A DNA stretch of 64,000 nt from Taxillus chinensis (lineage: Eukaryota; Streptophyta; Magnoliopsida; Santalales; Loranthaceae), in assembly GCA_023512835.1 (NCBI GenBank), contig JAKCVP010000426.1, positions 1 through 64,000 on the forward strand, in the 5' to 3' direction. The notes below the pieces were generated by a model. The model did no database searches, was not told the origin of the DNA, and worked only from the letters and a program-made list of their open reading frames with translations. This document shows positions 42,935-56,056 of the stretch, one piece after another. The first letter of the stretch is position 1. Each line of letters starts with the position of its first letter. The position numbers were made by a program, and so were the translations under genes.

Positions 42935-44297
42935 TTTGAAGATTGTTGCTGTGCTGTAGGCTTTTCTCGTTTTACGTCGTCCAGTTCCGATGAGATACGC
43001 AGAGTCCCGCCAAAAGTTGAATCATCTCAGGGCGGCTGCTTGCCCTTTTTGAAGAGAACGGTATCATTGCCAGCCGGGCATCCGATCTCATTCGGGTTTA
43101 AGAGTGAATGAACACCTCGCACTGCAAAGCCTGGTGTCGGCCCGTCTCTACGACTTGACAAGGATAGAGGAATTCGAGGCCTCATCACGCATGCGAGGCA
43201 GAAAGTCCTTTTGTTAAGGTTGGTCTGCACTACAGAAGCAGAGAGATCGTCGAGCTCGCTTCTCATGTGGCACGGCTCGAATTGAGGCGCTGTTCCTGAC
43301 TCGCATGCACGTCTAGCAAGCCAGCCACGTGCAGGACTGGTACGTAGCTTTTGAGATGCTTGTGACAGGTCCTGGGATGCCACACCTTATCCTGACGCGG
43401 ACGACGTTGTTGCCTGTGCTCGGCAGTCCATGATCTGTATTGCAAAGCTGCAGGTTGTCCTAGGGACAGGACTACGAATGAGGCTCTAGTCCAGCAGACG
43501 ATACCAGAAGATGGCCTGCCGCCTCACTGTAAAATTGAGGCACAATTCGACCCCTTTCGGGGGACTCGGATCAGCATTAGCCAATTTCAGCAGCTTTAAG
43601 ATGTCTCGGATACCTATTACGAAGTACTTACAGCTTGCGACGGTTGTTGACAGCTGAAACATTGAAAGGATTGAATCACTTCCGAGAGACGTCCGTCACG
43701 CCTGACCTCATTGCGTCATTGGCCAACGAGTCGTTGTGCAGACTCTGGACAGGTATCGCCCTGCAGGCATCAAATAGGACAAGCATCTCTTGTTGGACGA
43801 TATGCACTGGATTGGTGGTGGTAGTGACTTTGTAAGAGCGTGTGCGTTGATGTAGGTATCTCACGTGTGGTCGTGGGTCAGCCCTTTGTGGACTCGCTGT
43901 GGCCATTTGGTGGCATCTATGCACTTGCACAATAGCTTTCCCTGCAGTGAGGAGGCATCGTGCAATGTTCACCTTCACGCTTTTTGACCATTCTGCATTT
44001 GAATATGAAGCTATTACCTCTTGTTTTCTCTATTGTCGGTGGTCACTTAGCGAGAGCAGCATGCGTTGCTGAGAGGTGAGACCTGCAAGTCTTGCGCGGC
44101 CTGCCCGTTGCTTGGCAAAAGGCGCATGCCGCATGCGCACTCGCTTCCGTCCAAAAGTACTTTGCAAGAGGGCGCCAGATGTGAGACAGCTGGCCCATCA
44201 TGTACCGCGTTCATTATGTTGACCAGCGAGGTAATGAAGGCTTCAGGCGGTGTGGAACAGTGGGTGATACATCAAGATCCCGGCCAAGACCACCGAC
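42935..44297. other. Intergenic, no gene recognised
   Basis: About 1.4 kb with only short frames. It includes a small perfect hairpin (CCCC, TTTCG loop, GGGG) around 43550-43563 of unknown meaning. No tRNA-like cloverleaf could be drawn. Confidence 0.45.
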
Positions 44298-46009
44298 TCA
44301 GTAGCTGCGAGGTAGGTCAAGAACCTTCTCCGCTACAAAGCTCATAATCATCTCCTATTACGATCGTTAGTCTCGCTCACTCAGCTTGGAGCGCTGACAT
44401 ACCCGTGACACTGGCGCCAAACGAGGGACAAAGCATTCACGAAGGTATCTCTCAACATGATACTCTTGTGCGTACCCCATTCCTCCGTGTGACATGACCT
44501 TTATGGAAGGTCAGATGGTACGTTTGGGGACATGGGCCCAAAGAGGATAGACTCACGGCTCGCTCGCAAGCGGTAAAGCCAGCTTCCGCTGCGAGGTACT
44601 TTGCTGTATTGCAGGCTACGCCAACAGCGTGCTGTGTAATACTCTTGTCGGTTTTGCTCTGGTCGAACAGGCGGGCCGCATGATAAGTCGCTAGTTTCGC
44701 GGCCTCGAGGTTCATGTAGGCGGTCGCAAGGGGGTGTTGAATGCCTTGATTCATGCCGATAGGCCGGTCGAACACTACTCGCTCCTTCGCGTATTGAGCA
44801 GCTTTCTTCAACGCGATGTAACCAAGACCCAGGGCTTCGCCTGCGAGCAAACAGCGCTCTGCATTCATACCGTGCAAAACGATCTTGAATCCTTGGCCTT
44901 CATTGCCAATGAGTGTGTCGGCAGGCACACGATAGTTGTCGAAATAGACCTGGTTTGCGTCAACGGCGCGACCTCCCATCTTCTTGATTTTCTTGATTTC
45001 TAGGCCGGGGTCATCTCTATTCAAGTCAATCATGAACAACGAAAGCCCTTCCGACTTCTTCTTCACTTCCTCTAGTGGGGTCGTGCGTGCCAGTAGAACC
45101 ATCTTATCCGCTACTTGGGCTGATGAGATCCATCTTCGACGCGGGTTACTAGCCTGGACTTCTGTTCTTTTGGGAAAACTCACATCTTCTGACCGCTGAT
45201 TACATAGTCGTCTCCGTCTCTTCTTGCTAGCGTTTTCAGTTTGAGCGTGTCCAGCCCGGTATTCGGTTCGGTACTACAGTCAGTATTAGCCTGGGCGCCA
45301 TTCAGCTCAAGCAGGCGTCGCACGTACACCCCAAAGCATGTTCGGATCTTGCCAGCGACCAAGGGCGCCAGGAGACGCTTTCTTTGCTCTTCAGTTGCAA
45401 ACGATGCAACCGGCTGTTCTCGTGTCAGTCAGTCCCATTCCCTCGCAGGATTGTGCGAGCATACCTGAGTTGCATATACGTTGGCGTGTATTGATTGAGC
45501 ACCTGCCAGGCCTGCACCGCTCCTGCGCATAAATGTCAGCATGAAAGGCTTGCAGCATGCCCAGCCCACGGGACATCGGCTTACTCTGCGATCGAATGCA
45601 GCATCATGGTCGCCTCAGCAATACCCAGTCCAGAACCTCCAAGCTCCTCTGGCAAGGCTATGCCGATCCAGCCATCCTTAGCCAAAGCGGCATGGAGCTC
45701 GTGGGGATATTCGCCCTTTTCATCCTTGTCCGCCCACCAATCCTGAGGCAAGCGCAATCAGTGCATGGTTTGACGGGCTGGTGCTGAGGCCGGACGACTC
45801 ACGTCAGAGAAATTGGAGCATATCTTGAAGATCGCCTCCCGCACACTAAGTTGCTCATCTGAGAAGCCAGACAACTCCATTATCTTCATCGGGCTCGAGA
45901 GGGAAAATGAGCGGGCATGCAGGGCTGGCGATGCTTGGACTAACGGACGTCTGAAAGTATGACGCAGCGTTCTACTCGCCAGCGCGAATGGCACACGAGC
46001 AGAAGACAT
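44298..46009 (-). CDS. Acyl-CoA dehydrogenase, probably mitochondrial
   Basis: Eight exons on the minus strand: 46009-45803, 45742-45585, 45522-45465, 45413-45328, 45273-45184, 45133-44557, 44498-44403 and 44354-44298, giving 442 residues. All joins are in frame and restore family motifs, for example TCFGVTEPNTG, SGQKIWISSAQVADKM and CERAVMSHGGMGYAQEYHVERYLRE. The first 35-40 residues are Arg/Ser/Ala-rich without acids, a likely mitochondrial presequence. FAD-binding and substrate segments are present (GLGYIALKKAAQYAKERVVFDRPIG; YHVERYLRECFVPRLAPVSREM). It would carry out alpha,beta-dehydrogenation of an acyl-CoA in beta-oxidation or branched-chain amino-acid breakdown. The catalytic acid position was not pinned down. 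It is the most intron-dense gene in the window. Confidence 0.92.
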
Positions 46010-46631
46010 GACGAGGAAATGGTTGAATCTACAAAATGATCAAATGGGTCCTTGCATATATGTACAGAGAGTCTGGACGTCAAGAAACCAGCCTGGACGA
46101 CGAAAGTACCACGGTCTGGCGTTGTTTCGGTGTCTCGGCAGCGATCGATGCGGAGAGGTTCGAAGTGTTGACATAATGTGCGGAGGCGAAGCCACGGCCA
46201 TTGGACTCGACTTGCCATATCGTATCACCCTGCTCATGGCGTTCATTTCACACGGTTGCGTAGGCGATGAAGGCAAGAGGACAATGCTATGGAGAAGCAC
46301 CGGGGGCAAGACGAAAACATTGTCCTGAGGTGCACTGCTGTGTCGCGTTCACGTGCTGGCGGGTGATGGTCCGAGCTTATTGTTGACACCGTCCCTAAAC
46401 AGAAGCTGCGACCTCCACCATCCATCATCGCCGCCCGCTTCCACTTGACGCCTCTGCCATTTCTCAACATTCCAAGCATCTGCGCATGCTATTGGAACTT
46501 GTCTGTATGATTCCTTAGTATTCTCATCTGCTACCGTCCGCCCCTCGACATGTTTGCGTAGCGCCTCCACACACTACCTTGCTACACGCGCCCGGACGAC
46601 TTGAACCACATTTACAAAATTCCTTCGCACA
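46010..46631. promoter_or_regulatory. Divergent promoter region of acyl-CoA dehydrogenase and INCENP genes
   Basis: 622 bases between two divergent start codons. No specific element identified. A short frame inside is not convincing. Confidence 0.4.
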
Positions 46632-49600
46632 ATGGCGTCTGCGAGGGCTAGACAGAACCCAGTCGGGTCATCAGGCTGGGTCCTGGACGAGCGAAAACAC
46701 GCAGTCCAGTGCATTGACGAAAATGTCGAGGAGTTCCGCTTTGCCGTCTCAAACGAACTCGAGTGGCTGAATGAGCATATGTCTGGCATCCTGAATGGCA
46801 ACCAACTCAGCTTGGCAGAGGCCTTCAAAACCCCAGGCAAGCTCAAGGGCAAGACTCCAAGGACTGCGCGGAAACGTAACCCTCTGGAAGAACGAGCGGT
46901 GAGTACCCTTCAGCTGCACTTTTTGCACGGACCAACGTACTGACCAGGCAAACAGCCGCTGACTGATGTCTTTGCACCCACACCAAACGCACGCCCTAGT
47001 CCTGCTACAAACACTGCGTTCTACAAGCAGGTCTCCAAGTTCAAAATCTCCGAGGACAAGGAGAACACAGCAACACAATCACCCCGATCTGCACATCAGT
47101 CACAAGCCCTTGCACAATCATGCCTCGACTCTGGCTACCATGACACTTTCGATGAGGAACCTGCCATCCCTGCAAAGTCTCCTGCGAGACTGCACTTTCA
47201 ACATCAACTTCCACCAAAATCCCCGCTTAGATCTCCTGCCCGACTACCCCAAATTACCCGCTTGCAGGAAGCAACCGATGCTAGGAGTACCGGTGACACG
47301 TTCGTTTCTGCGAACGAAACCCAGTCCAGCAATCCTTCACTCAGTAAGGAGCCAGCTGAATCGCTTCAGAGACAACGAAGGTCTTTGAGGCGCTCTGGAA
47401 ACCTGGACAAGATGGCCGATAACCAAATCCTTGAAGCTGCGGAGCAAGAAAAGGACCTGAGTCAGCCATCACAGGCTGAGACAGCCGCACCTGCGCCTAC
47501 GGACGCTGATGCAATGGAAGACGTCGAATACACAGTAGCTGGGCAGCAAGACGCAAACACTGCGCCTTCCCCACCGAGGTCCGAGGCAGACTCGACGCAT
47601 TCACTCTCTGACGGCTCGAGTCCAGCCCGTCCTGCCGCGGTATTGCGCAAGAAGAGCAGCCTGACCTTTGCTACCCTCCCAGCACGAGAGCCCCTTGGCA
47701 CTAAGAAAAGCATGGGTGCTAGAGCCTCGCGCACTAGCAACATTGATAGGACTAAGCTGAACCAAAACGACCTGAAAAGTCGCCAATCTCAACCTCTACC
47801 GCCCCAATATGAGGAAGATCAAGATGACGACGAGGAGATGGAAGATGCCTTGGAGGCCGACGAAATGACGACACAGACCAACGCCTCAGAAGCCTTGAAG
47901 ATGCATAGTAAGACTTCTACGCAGAGACTTCATGAACGCATTACAATGCTTGGGCAATTGAACCCTTCTCGCAATTCCAAATCAATCCCATCTACCATGC
48001 AGCCGGCAAAAAGCCACGGCGATGCGAACAATAATAGTCTGGAACAGCCTACCAGAAAGACCCCCACGCCCAACGAAGACGATGATGACTGGATCGGTCC
48101 CATGCAATCACCAATGAAATCCCCTGCGAAGACCACGAACGAGAACTTGGCCTTGAAGCAATCCATGACTTTGTCAGAGACTACGTCTGAAGAATCGATG
48201 AAGACTGCACCAGAAGCTGCTACAAAGCAGCCAAGCGAAGGAAATCTCACTATTGATATGGCAAAGTCAAGCGTTGCATACCCCGATCTGACTTCTCACT
48301 ATCCTGCTGGCTCGACCACTCCAGTCGGCTCACCTGTTCCTCGTCCCGCAGCAGAGAATCCGTTGAGTGCATCGCGGTCGAAACTCTTCTCCTGGGCCCG
48401 TGGAATCTTTGCTGGAAGTGCCAGCGCCAGTGCGAAGGCGAAACAAGAACTCCTTTCGCCTCAAGCGGCTCGTTCCCGCGAGGCTGCTCAACAACCGCCC
48501 TCACCCACACGTAATCCATCAACACATCCCTTGAGTGTCCTCTCCCAAAATCGACCGATCAATGATGCTCCCCCTCCTGTCAAGAGAGAGCCTGCAGCCG
48601 CTGAACAAGAGACAAGAAGACGATCCTCTGCGCGTCTCAAAGCTCAGGCCAAAGCAAATGTTGAATCTGCATCCGCTGAGATCGTCATGCAGGATGCTGA
48701 CGATCTTGTCGAGATGGAGGAAGCTGTCCAAAACGAACTTGTGGAGGAGGATGATGACACAGCAGCAGCTCAGCCGTCGTCGAAGCAGGGCACACGCCCT
48801 CTACAGAAGCCCAACCTTGCGACCTCACAGATGACCAAACATGGAGATCTGCGACGCCCGGTATCTAAAGCGGGTCAGGATACAGCAACGAAGGGCCGAC
48901 CCGCCCCAGTTCTAGTGCGCACGGCCTCCCAAAGAGCTGGCCATACAAACACCATGCTAAGCAGCTCATTGCACGAGACTCTTTCGCAGCCATCGCAACA
49001 AAAGTCCGGACCCAGCAACCTCAAGAAGAAAACCAGCAATCAGTCTATCAAAGGCGCCTCAACATCAGCCTGCCTTAAGAGCTCTACTGCTGCTGGTAGC
49101 TCTCGGCCGAAAGCATTAGAGGCGGCGGAGAGGAAGAGACTTCAGGAGGAGCGAGATGCTCAACGCAAGGCGGACCAGAAGCGCGAGCTGGAAAAACGGA
49201 AGGCGGCAAAGGCGGAGGAAGAGCGTAGATTGGCGGTAGAGGAGCGCGAGCGTAAACTGGCGGAGCAACGCGACCTCGAAGCCAAGAATGCAGCTCAACG
49301 CCACGCTGCCGAACAGCGTCGGCAGGAAGCCGTTCGCCGTAACGAGCATATGCGGCAGCAGAATGGTGCTGATCGACCCGTTTCACGAATGGGCACAGAT
49401 TCTTCGCGACCGCCGGTGCCTCACATCAACCCCGCGAAGCCCCCGAAAAGATATTGGCAGCCTGAGGAAGAAGAGCAATCTAAGCGACCACAGACATCAC
49501 ACAAAGCGCCTGCATCTACGCAAGGTGCACCTGCGGCGAAGCGCCGCCGGACAAGCGAAATCGAGGCCGCCGAGAACGCAACACGACCGACGATGCAGCC

Positions 49601-50231
49601 GCCAATGCGTATGTCAACGATGAAGAATCAACCGCCCAGCAAATTCCAACAGGGCTTCATGTCCGCCAATGGAGGCCAGTCGATGCTGAAAACAGCCATG
49701 AGCAACAGTCAAACCCAACATCCAAAGACACCACATGACATGGCTAAATACTCTCATGCACCTCCACCATTTGCAGGTGCGCCCCCTTCGTCTCGTCCTC
49801 CACCTAGCTCGTGGAAGACTCCCATTACTGGCAACTCGAAGGCGGCTCCATCGACTGCTGCCAAGTCCTCACCCAACTATCCCAACGGTGACAATATCTC
49901 TCTGCCTGATATCATGACGGACAGCGAGGACAGCGATGAAGATGACAGCTTCGTACCGCCGGATTGGGCCAACTCGCCCGCTCTGCGCGAATTGCTCAGA
50001 GATCAACAGCTAGTCGACCCCATGCAGGTATTCGGACCCATTCCACCCATCTCCATGGACGAAGTCTTCAAGGGCTCCAGCAAAGAGCGTCAAGCCAAGT
50101 TCCGCAAGCGGACGAGCAGTGCACAGTGGAGTGGACCCGATCGACTGACGGAAGAAGAGCGGCGCAAGGACTTGGAGGCGCGCGAGAAATTGCAGGCGCA
50201 GGGCAAATGGACATTTGATACGAGCGCCTGA
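46632..50231 (+). CDS. sli15: Inner centromere protein INCENP/Sli15
   Basis: Two exons, 46632-46898 and 46956-50231, giving 1180 residues. It is the scaffold of the chromosomal passenger complex that recruits and activates Aurora kinase (Ipl1) at centromeres and the spindle midzone. The C-terminal IN-box is clear: SLPDIMTDSEDSDED, then FVPPDWANSPALRELLRDQQLVDPMQVFGPIPPISMDEVF, followed by the TSS phosphorylation motif in RKRTSSAQW. A single-alpha-helix or coiled-coil stretch rich in Glu, Arg, Lys and Ala lies at about residues 810-910, as in other INCENPs. The N-terminus (about 90 residues, with CIDENVEEFRFAVSNELEWLNEHM) should contact Survivin/Borealin homologues. The middle is disordered with many Ser/Thr-Pro sites. 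A nuclear role in mitosis is established for the family. Confidence 0.93.
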
Positions 50232-51898
50232 TGCGGTGGACTTGAGCAGGCGTCGAAGTATTTTCGTATTGGATGATATGATTTGATGAATGTGTGGGTG
50301 TGCAGCGTAGTGTATGGTTGAATACCTTGCGGTAGGCGAGCGGCAGGATGCAGATTGCAGTTTGGAACATGCAAGACGGTCGAGCCACCTAGTGTGTTGC
50401 GCTCCCAATCTACATTATTTGAGCAGAACCTTGTTCCTTGACCTCGAGTTTCACTGCATTTCATGTGCTTTGTCTGCAGAAGAGTGAGATGTATCGCTTT
50501 GCACGTGCTGGTTTTGAATCTGTGGCAAAACATCTTGAACGCGCCTAAAGACGAAGGAAAATGAATGAACAGCGTACCTTGAGGTATCTACAATACCTCT
50601 ACCAAGGCATGAAGCAGAAATCCATACTCATGTCCATTGTATTTCCTGCCGAGCGTGCAGCATACCTGTCTTGACCATTTATCTTTCTTGATCTGCAGTA
50701 CTACCTTAGGTACCTATAAACTCCTTCACTTTACGGCCCCTGAGAAGGAGAGGGGAGGGGAAAAAACTCAGACTCGAGGCAGGTAGGTACGCACGAAGAT
50801 TACTATAGTAAGGTATTTCTACTCCTACTCGGCAAGGTTTTCGTACTCGTACTTGGAAATGCAAACATTTACGCATAACGATGATAGTTTTTTGAGTATG
50901 TACGTCGTATCGTAGGTGCTCTGAGCTAGGCGATATACAGTACAGGGCTGATGAGAATAATCTCAAGGTTCCTGAGCTCTTTGTGTCTGAGATCCATAAT
51001 CTTCTTAATCTGCAATTACCCGATGCGAGAACGCCGAGGATGAAGAATAGGATATCATGGCTTTGTGTTCACCTCGGTAGTTTTTTTGTCATGACCCATT
51101 GACAATGTAATGTTATGTACTCGTCGTTACGACGTCTGCCTAGCAACGGGGATAGCAACGGGAACAGCAGCGTGAACAGCGACGTTGATCACAAGGTGGA
51201 CTGTAATAGGGCTCAGGAGTGAGCACTGAATACATTATATCTACCGTACTCTAGCGTCTGCGCCACAGTCACGATTTCTAGTGTGCGTATGCTCCCGATG
51301 AGTTGTGCGCGGGCAGTTGCGTCGACGTTGAATAGCGCACTACAAAATTCCTGAATAAGTGACTTTCGCCCTCGGTATCGAACTGTGAGGAGTGGCGAAG
51401 CGACTTGACATGGCTGCCCACCTGCGTTACACAGATTCGAAAATTCATCGACTCGCTGTGAATTTCAAGACAAGAAAGTACAAGTTTGAGATCAGTTTGA
51501 ATGGATAGAAGCTTTCGAATTTGTTTCAGTAGGACAATTGACGACACATTGACGGAAAACTACGTCTACGTCTCCACTCGATGATGATGTTTGCTCAACA
51601 TCCTGGTGAAAGTCGAGCGCCAGCGAAGTTCACGTTTGTTTCACGTCTTGTGCGCCTGTCACATGATTCAACTTGTCACATTTCAGTCTACGCACGCGCA
51701 AGTCGTGATGATTGTAATCGATCTCAGTAGGCCGAGCTACAGCAACTTGCGTCCATGAGAGCAGTTCTGTCATGTCGCCTTCTGACCGGAGGTTCTATCC
51801 TGAAATAACCTTTAAGCAGCATCTCTCACCAGATCAAGATTTTTTCTCGAATCCTGATTAGTGTCGCGAATTGCATACCGTGGCAGAGGACGAGCGGG
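50232..51898. other. 1.7 kb intergenic region, nothing recognised
   Basis: Downstream of INCENP. Includes TACCTTAGGTACCTA at about 50702-50716 and a related AGGTAGGTAC at about 50780-50790. No coding content recognised. Confidence 0.5.
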
Positions 51899-52677
51899 AT
51901 GATTCCCAAGGGTTGGCGCGTGTACGTCGCCCTCTACCGCAATCGCGCGTACCGCCGGGCAGGAGAGGAGTAAGTTCACGATCTCGTCCCGTCACTGCTG
52001 AATGACAATTGACCGGTCCAGGTGGCACTGGAGGATTCTTACTGGCCCAAAGGAAGATAGGCGACCCGTTCAAGGGGCGTGCTATTGCGTCGAGCGCAAC
52101 AATCTCTGGGATGCAGCCTCTGGCTGGACATTTCAATGGAGAGCAGTCGAGGATGTTACGAATGACACAGACCTACTGCTTCGCATCTTCATAGGCAAGA
52201 TCAAGGACGCGAACGCATTCTTCCAGGTAATACGGGAGCAAGATGTGCGACACTCTGCAACCGACTGGCGCTGTCGTAGCTGGATTGGGGAAATCATAGC
52301 CGGTATGAACCGAAATGGTAGGGCCATGAAGCCCGCATTGATCGATTGGGGTAATGTACAGATTATGGCTGCGATTATCATCGTCCGACAGACCGAAGCC
52401 GGAAGGTATGCCAGGAATCACAATGATTCCAAACCGACATGGGATTTGTTGCGTCAGCGTCCGATCCTTCATCCAGCGGACATCGAGGATTCGAGCGACG
52501 AGGAAGCAGCCAGTGAAAGCTCGACGGAGAACGATAGAGGATTTGCGTTGAGAGGAATGGCAATCAGAGAAGTCAAAGGTAAGACTAACGAAGGGCCTAC
52601 GGACATGAGCATGTGCGGTAACATTGCGTGCCATTGTAGCCACTCACTCCACTGCATACTCATGTTCAGTCTCTTGA
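51899..52677 (+). CDS. Conserved-looking hypothetical protein, unknown function
   Basis: Exon 51899-51969 (MIPKGWRVYVALYRNRAYRRAG) joins through a canonical 52 nt intron to 52022 onward, giving the continuous reading GEEWHWRILTGPKEDR. The core pattern is a short basic start, WHW-LLTGPK-like segment, LLLRIFIGKIKDANAFFQVIREQDV, then WRCRSWIGEIIAGM and IDWGNVQIMA. It looks like a compact alpha/beta domain; I remember similar small fungal proteins but cannot name a family with confidence. A strong donor at 52579 (GTAAGA) would end the protein at the TGA at 52675-52677 using either of two acceptors. Without that splice the frame runs to 53027 with a cysteine-rich, less protein-like tail. No signal peptide. 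Confidence 0.6.
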
Positions 52678-53170
52678 TCCACTGCAAAGGACCGACGCCC
52701 CATTTGAAAGCTTCGAAGGACGTTCCAGAAATTCTCCCTCGGCAAGGAAAGACAGACAGACATGTCGCTAGCCAACATCAGCAGGTCACAAGAGTTGGTA
52801 TCGGAAAGAGCCTTCGTATCCAGGAATTGCACGCATTGTCGATGAATCTAGCTGGGCGTAACGAGGGGGAAAGGCAGGTTCCCGATGCACAGATGTGTAT
52901 CGACAAGGGTGTGGACTGCGTGTCTGGAGGCAAGTCTTTGTCGATAGAAGTAGGTGTCTGCCTTATAGCTCCCGTCTGTCTGGTGAAGCAGCTTCAAGGT
53001 CAGCAAGCGCGACCGAGGAGAAGGTAAACAACACCACCAGCCCAAACATGTTCAAGCAAGTCGACTTGCAAGCTGTCGTCGACAAAGAATACATTAGGGT
53101 ATCATCCCACGCGACGGACCAGGGATCTCAAACAGCCTACCTATGCCTTGAAACTCGAGCAATTTCCCAC
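52678..53170. other. Intergenic or 3-prime region, uncertain
   Basis: Up to 53027 it could be a C-terminal extension of the preceding gene if its last intron is not used. The rest is the tail-to-tail gap before PEX3. Confidence 0.4.
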
Positions 53171-54845
53171 TCACTTTGCTCCACCACCAAAAGCCTTAGC
53201 CCAGGCGCTCTCTAGCCGCCCAGCAGCCTCTTCACTCGAGCTCTCTCCATCCCTAGTGGGCGGCTTCGTAGTAGCAGCACTAGCATTAGCTGTACTGCTC
53301 TCGGCAAGTCTGATGTCCTCAACCTCAAAATTGCTCGAATACACTACAGCGGCAAACCCTTCGAGCTCCCTGACGCCCTCGATGCAATTCAAATACTCGT
53401 TGCGTTCCTTTACCACTTCGCTTGTTTCCATGCCTTCGTCTACCAGAGCACCTGCACCGATTGCGTGAGCCTGGCGGGTCATTACCGCCAGCACAGTCGC
53501 TAGTTTTGCTTGTGTAAGGCGGACGTCTTCTTCCGCGTTGTCCGGTAGCTCTGTGATGCGACTGTCCAATGCGTCGAATGGTGCACCGCCTTCGAGCGGT
53601 CCTCGTGCCGCAAATAGCGTTGCTGGCGGGATATTGAATGCTTCTTCGGCGATGCGCGTGTCGACTAGGTGGCCGAATGCTGCATCGAGGGCGCTTGTTA
53701 GCACGGATGTAAACAATGGCGACTCGATCAGATCCGATGTTTCGTCGAGTAGTCTTCTCAGACTGGGTCCGATCGCTTCACCCGTGCTGGAAGATAACAC
53801 GCCCGACTCAGCGAGGACATGCGACTCTAGCTCCTGCGAAGGAAGTAGAAAGGGGAGCCAATTTGCCGTGCGACGATCTGCGCTCGTCGCTCCTTCAATC
53901 TTCTCGCGCACCGCCCGGATCAGCAGCGATAGACGTGTGAAGGACAGACTGTCTCTCGGTGCGAGCGGCGCGAATGCCTCGCGCACTGCTTCCTCGACCT
54001 TTTCTGCAATGTCTTGCCATCCTCTGTGCAACAGCCACCAGGAGAAGGTTAGGTATTTCCTGTTCGTATCGAAGTCGTCGCCGTAGGTCTCTGCGTCTGG
54101 GTCTTCACGGTCGTCGAGATCTATGCGGCCTGACTGTGGAGGGGATGCAATGGATATGACAGAGGATAGATAGTTTCTTCGTCCGAGGAGATTGAGTTGG
54201 ATGCGAGTAAGGAGAGTGAGGAGGGCGAGGACGTATACGAGTGTGACGGAGCGGGTTAGGGAGGTAATTTTCAGGTCGTTCCATAGCTGGAGCTTTGTTT
54301 TGGTTTGGCCTTGAGCAGGTGCCGGCTCGCTAGCTGTTTGTTCAGATTGGCCGTCTGGCTGTTGATCTGTGGGGAGAGACTGTTGTGAGGCGTGTATGAA
54401 GGTGCTACTGGCAGCCGAGTTTGGGTCGCCATTTGTCGACGCAATATCTGACGGTGCTAGCTCTGATGATGTTGCACTTCTTGACAACTTTTCGGACTTG
54501 CGCGCTTGTAGCTCGCGGGTGATTTCCTCGACTGGGATGGCATTGAGTATATTTTCTGTGGCGGTAGGGAGGAGGGCCAGGACGGTGTAGGTGCAGTCTT
54601 CTTGATTCTGAGTGAAGCGCCGTCGCAGACTAAAGTGTGAGGTTAGTCAATTGTACACATGTTTTGGACATGCTCTTCAATGTTTACTTTTCTTTTGCAA
54701 TCCGATCGTCGCTCATGCGCTGTCGGGCTTCTGTGATCTTGCCCAGGGCATACTGGCCGGCGAGGTAGGTGCCTCCAATCAAGGCACCACCAATGGCGAA
54801 ACGAGTGCGGTTGCGGTTAAACCAGTCTCGCGTGGAGCGAAACAT
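53171..54845 (-). CDS. pex3: Peroxisomal biogenesis factor 3 (Pex3)
   Basis: Two exons, 54845-54688 and 54629-53171, giving 538 residues. Pex3 is the peroxisomal membrane docking factor for Pex19 and starts peroxisome membrane assembly. The N-terminus MFRSTRDWFNRNRTRFAIGGALIGGTYLAGQYAL has the typical basic lead followed by the single membrane anchor; the first exon continues with a charged helix (ITEARQRMSDDRIAKE). The join restores KENLRRRFTQNQEDCTYTVLALLPT, the conserved Pex3 signature, and later LKITSLTRSVTLVYVLALLTLLTRIQLNLLGRRNYL is the second strongly conserved segment. The C-terminal domain ends in a low-complexity Ser/Ala/Thr stretch and a final helix. It is tail to tail with the unknown gene upstream. 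Confidence 0.93.
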
Positions 54846-55408
54846 GGTCGACTTGGGAAAAGATGTCGCGTGAGATGTTATAGGTGCTCTAGCATATCGC
54901 GACGATGTTGTATGCGGCGGGTATCACGGAGCTAGGGGCAGGGCAGGCAAGGGTCAGTCGCAGCTCACTCCAGTCAAAAGCCCACTCTATACTTGATCGA
55001 CTCCACAGGCCAGATGAAGATGCAAAAGAGCGTTAAAGATGATCCCGACGTCGAGGGCATAGCAGCTCTGGTTGCTCAGGGCATTGCCTCGACTTCCACC
55101 TCGGCTGTTGACGTTTGACTGACAGGCGCCAAGACCAGCAGCAATCATAATGCTGGAGACATTGGGACATCCCACTTTTGCGAGTCGAAGACGTGATATA
55201 CACGCACCTGCATTCTTATCTGCGCCTCCGGCAGTCTATCTACTTGTCTGGACAATGACGCCCCGTGCGCTCGTAATTTGTCGTCTTCGCCCTTGTCATC
55301 CACCCACATGACCCCATCAGCGTTGCACGCCCTCATCCCACCGAGCCCCACCTTCGCTCACGTCCCACATACAGCAAACTCAAGACTATCCAGCCAGCAC
55401 ACGCCAGA
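54846..55408. promoter_or_regulatory. Divergent promoter region of PEX3 and ATG101
   Basis: 563 bases between two divergent start codons. No other gene or specific element recognised. Confidence 0.4.
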
Positions 55409-56056
55409 ATGGACTCGTCTATTCCTAACCCCCTGGTCCACGCTCTGGATCTGTTCCTGATCCCGACAACTGCACACTCAACTCTCCACGCGATCCTGCA
55501 CCTCATTCTCTTCCAGCGCCTCTTCATTCCCGCTCGTCCAAAAGTCCACACAATCCTCGGCACCACTTTGCCCCTCCTCGACGACGCAGATATAGACGCT
55601 CTGCTGACGTCGCGCTGTACGGCTCTCCTCCGCACGCTCGACCACGGCTCCTCCCTTCCTCCCGGCTCTGCCTTTGGTGCTCACGACGAGTGGGCCGACA
55701 ACACACCAGGAGGCAATAGTCGCACTACCCTCGTCCTGTCTTTCTTTGAGCGCCGTCGGCGAAAGACTTATTCTTTCTTTGGCAAGGCCGGAAATGCCGA
55801 CGAGCTGGTCTGCTGGGAGCGCTGGGAGATTGACGTGACTATGGCGAGGCCGCGAGACGAGAATGAAGCGGAAAAGGTCGCTGGTGCCGTCGAGCGTAGC
55901 TTAGACAAGGCTGCCCGGAGAGTTGTAACGTGTAGCATGGAGCGGGATCAAATCCCCCCCATCACCAGTACCGAGGGGAACCCCTTCCCCTGGGACATCG
56001 TCGTTGGTGGAGGAAATGGGGCTATTGGTGCTGCTGGCAGCGGAAGAGGGGGATGA
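55409..56056 (+). CDS. atg101: Autophagy-related protein 101 (Atg101), HORMA domain
   Basis: Single exon, 215 residues. Atg101 partners with the Atg13 HORMA domain in the Atg1/ULK kinase complex that starts autophagosome formation; filamentous fungi and fission yeast have it while budding yeast does not. Supporting pattern: N-terminal helix with LHAILHLILFQRLFIPARP, the DDADIDALL segment, the strand LVLSFFERRRRKTYSFFG followed by CWERWEIDVTMARP, and the helix ENEAEKVAGAVERSLDKAA. A short conserved NPFPWDI stretch occurs near the end before a Gly-rich tail. Length matches fungal homologues. It is tail to tail with SMP3 (188 bases between stops). Confidence 0.8.
   Translation: MDSSIPNPLVHALDLFLIPTTAHSTLHAILHLILFQRLFIPARPKVHTILGTTLPLLDDADIDALLTSRCTALLRTLDHGSSLPPGSAFGAHDEWADNTPGGNSRTTLVLSFFERRRRKTYSFFGKAGNADELVCWERWEIDVTMARPRDENEAEKVAGAVERSLDKAARRVVTCSMERDQIPPITSTEGNPFPWDIVVGGGNGAIGAAGSGRGG

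Noticed and set aside
43535..43575. Short GC hairpin resembling an RNA gene fragment
   Set aside because: Only a four-base stem with no further structure, and no tRNA or known small RNA features.
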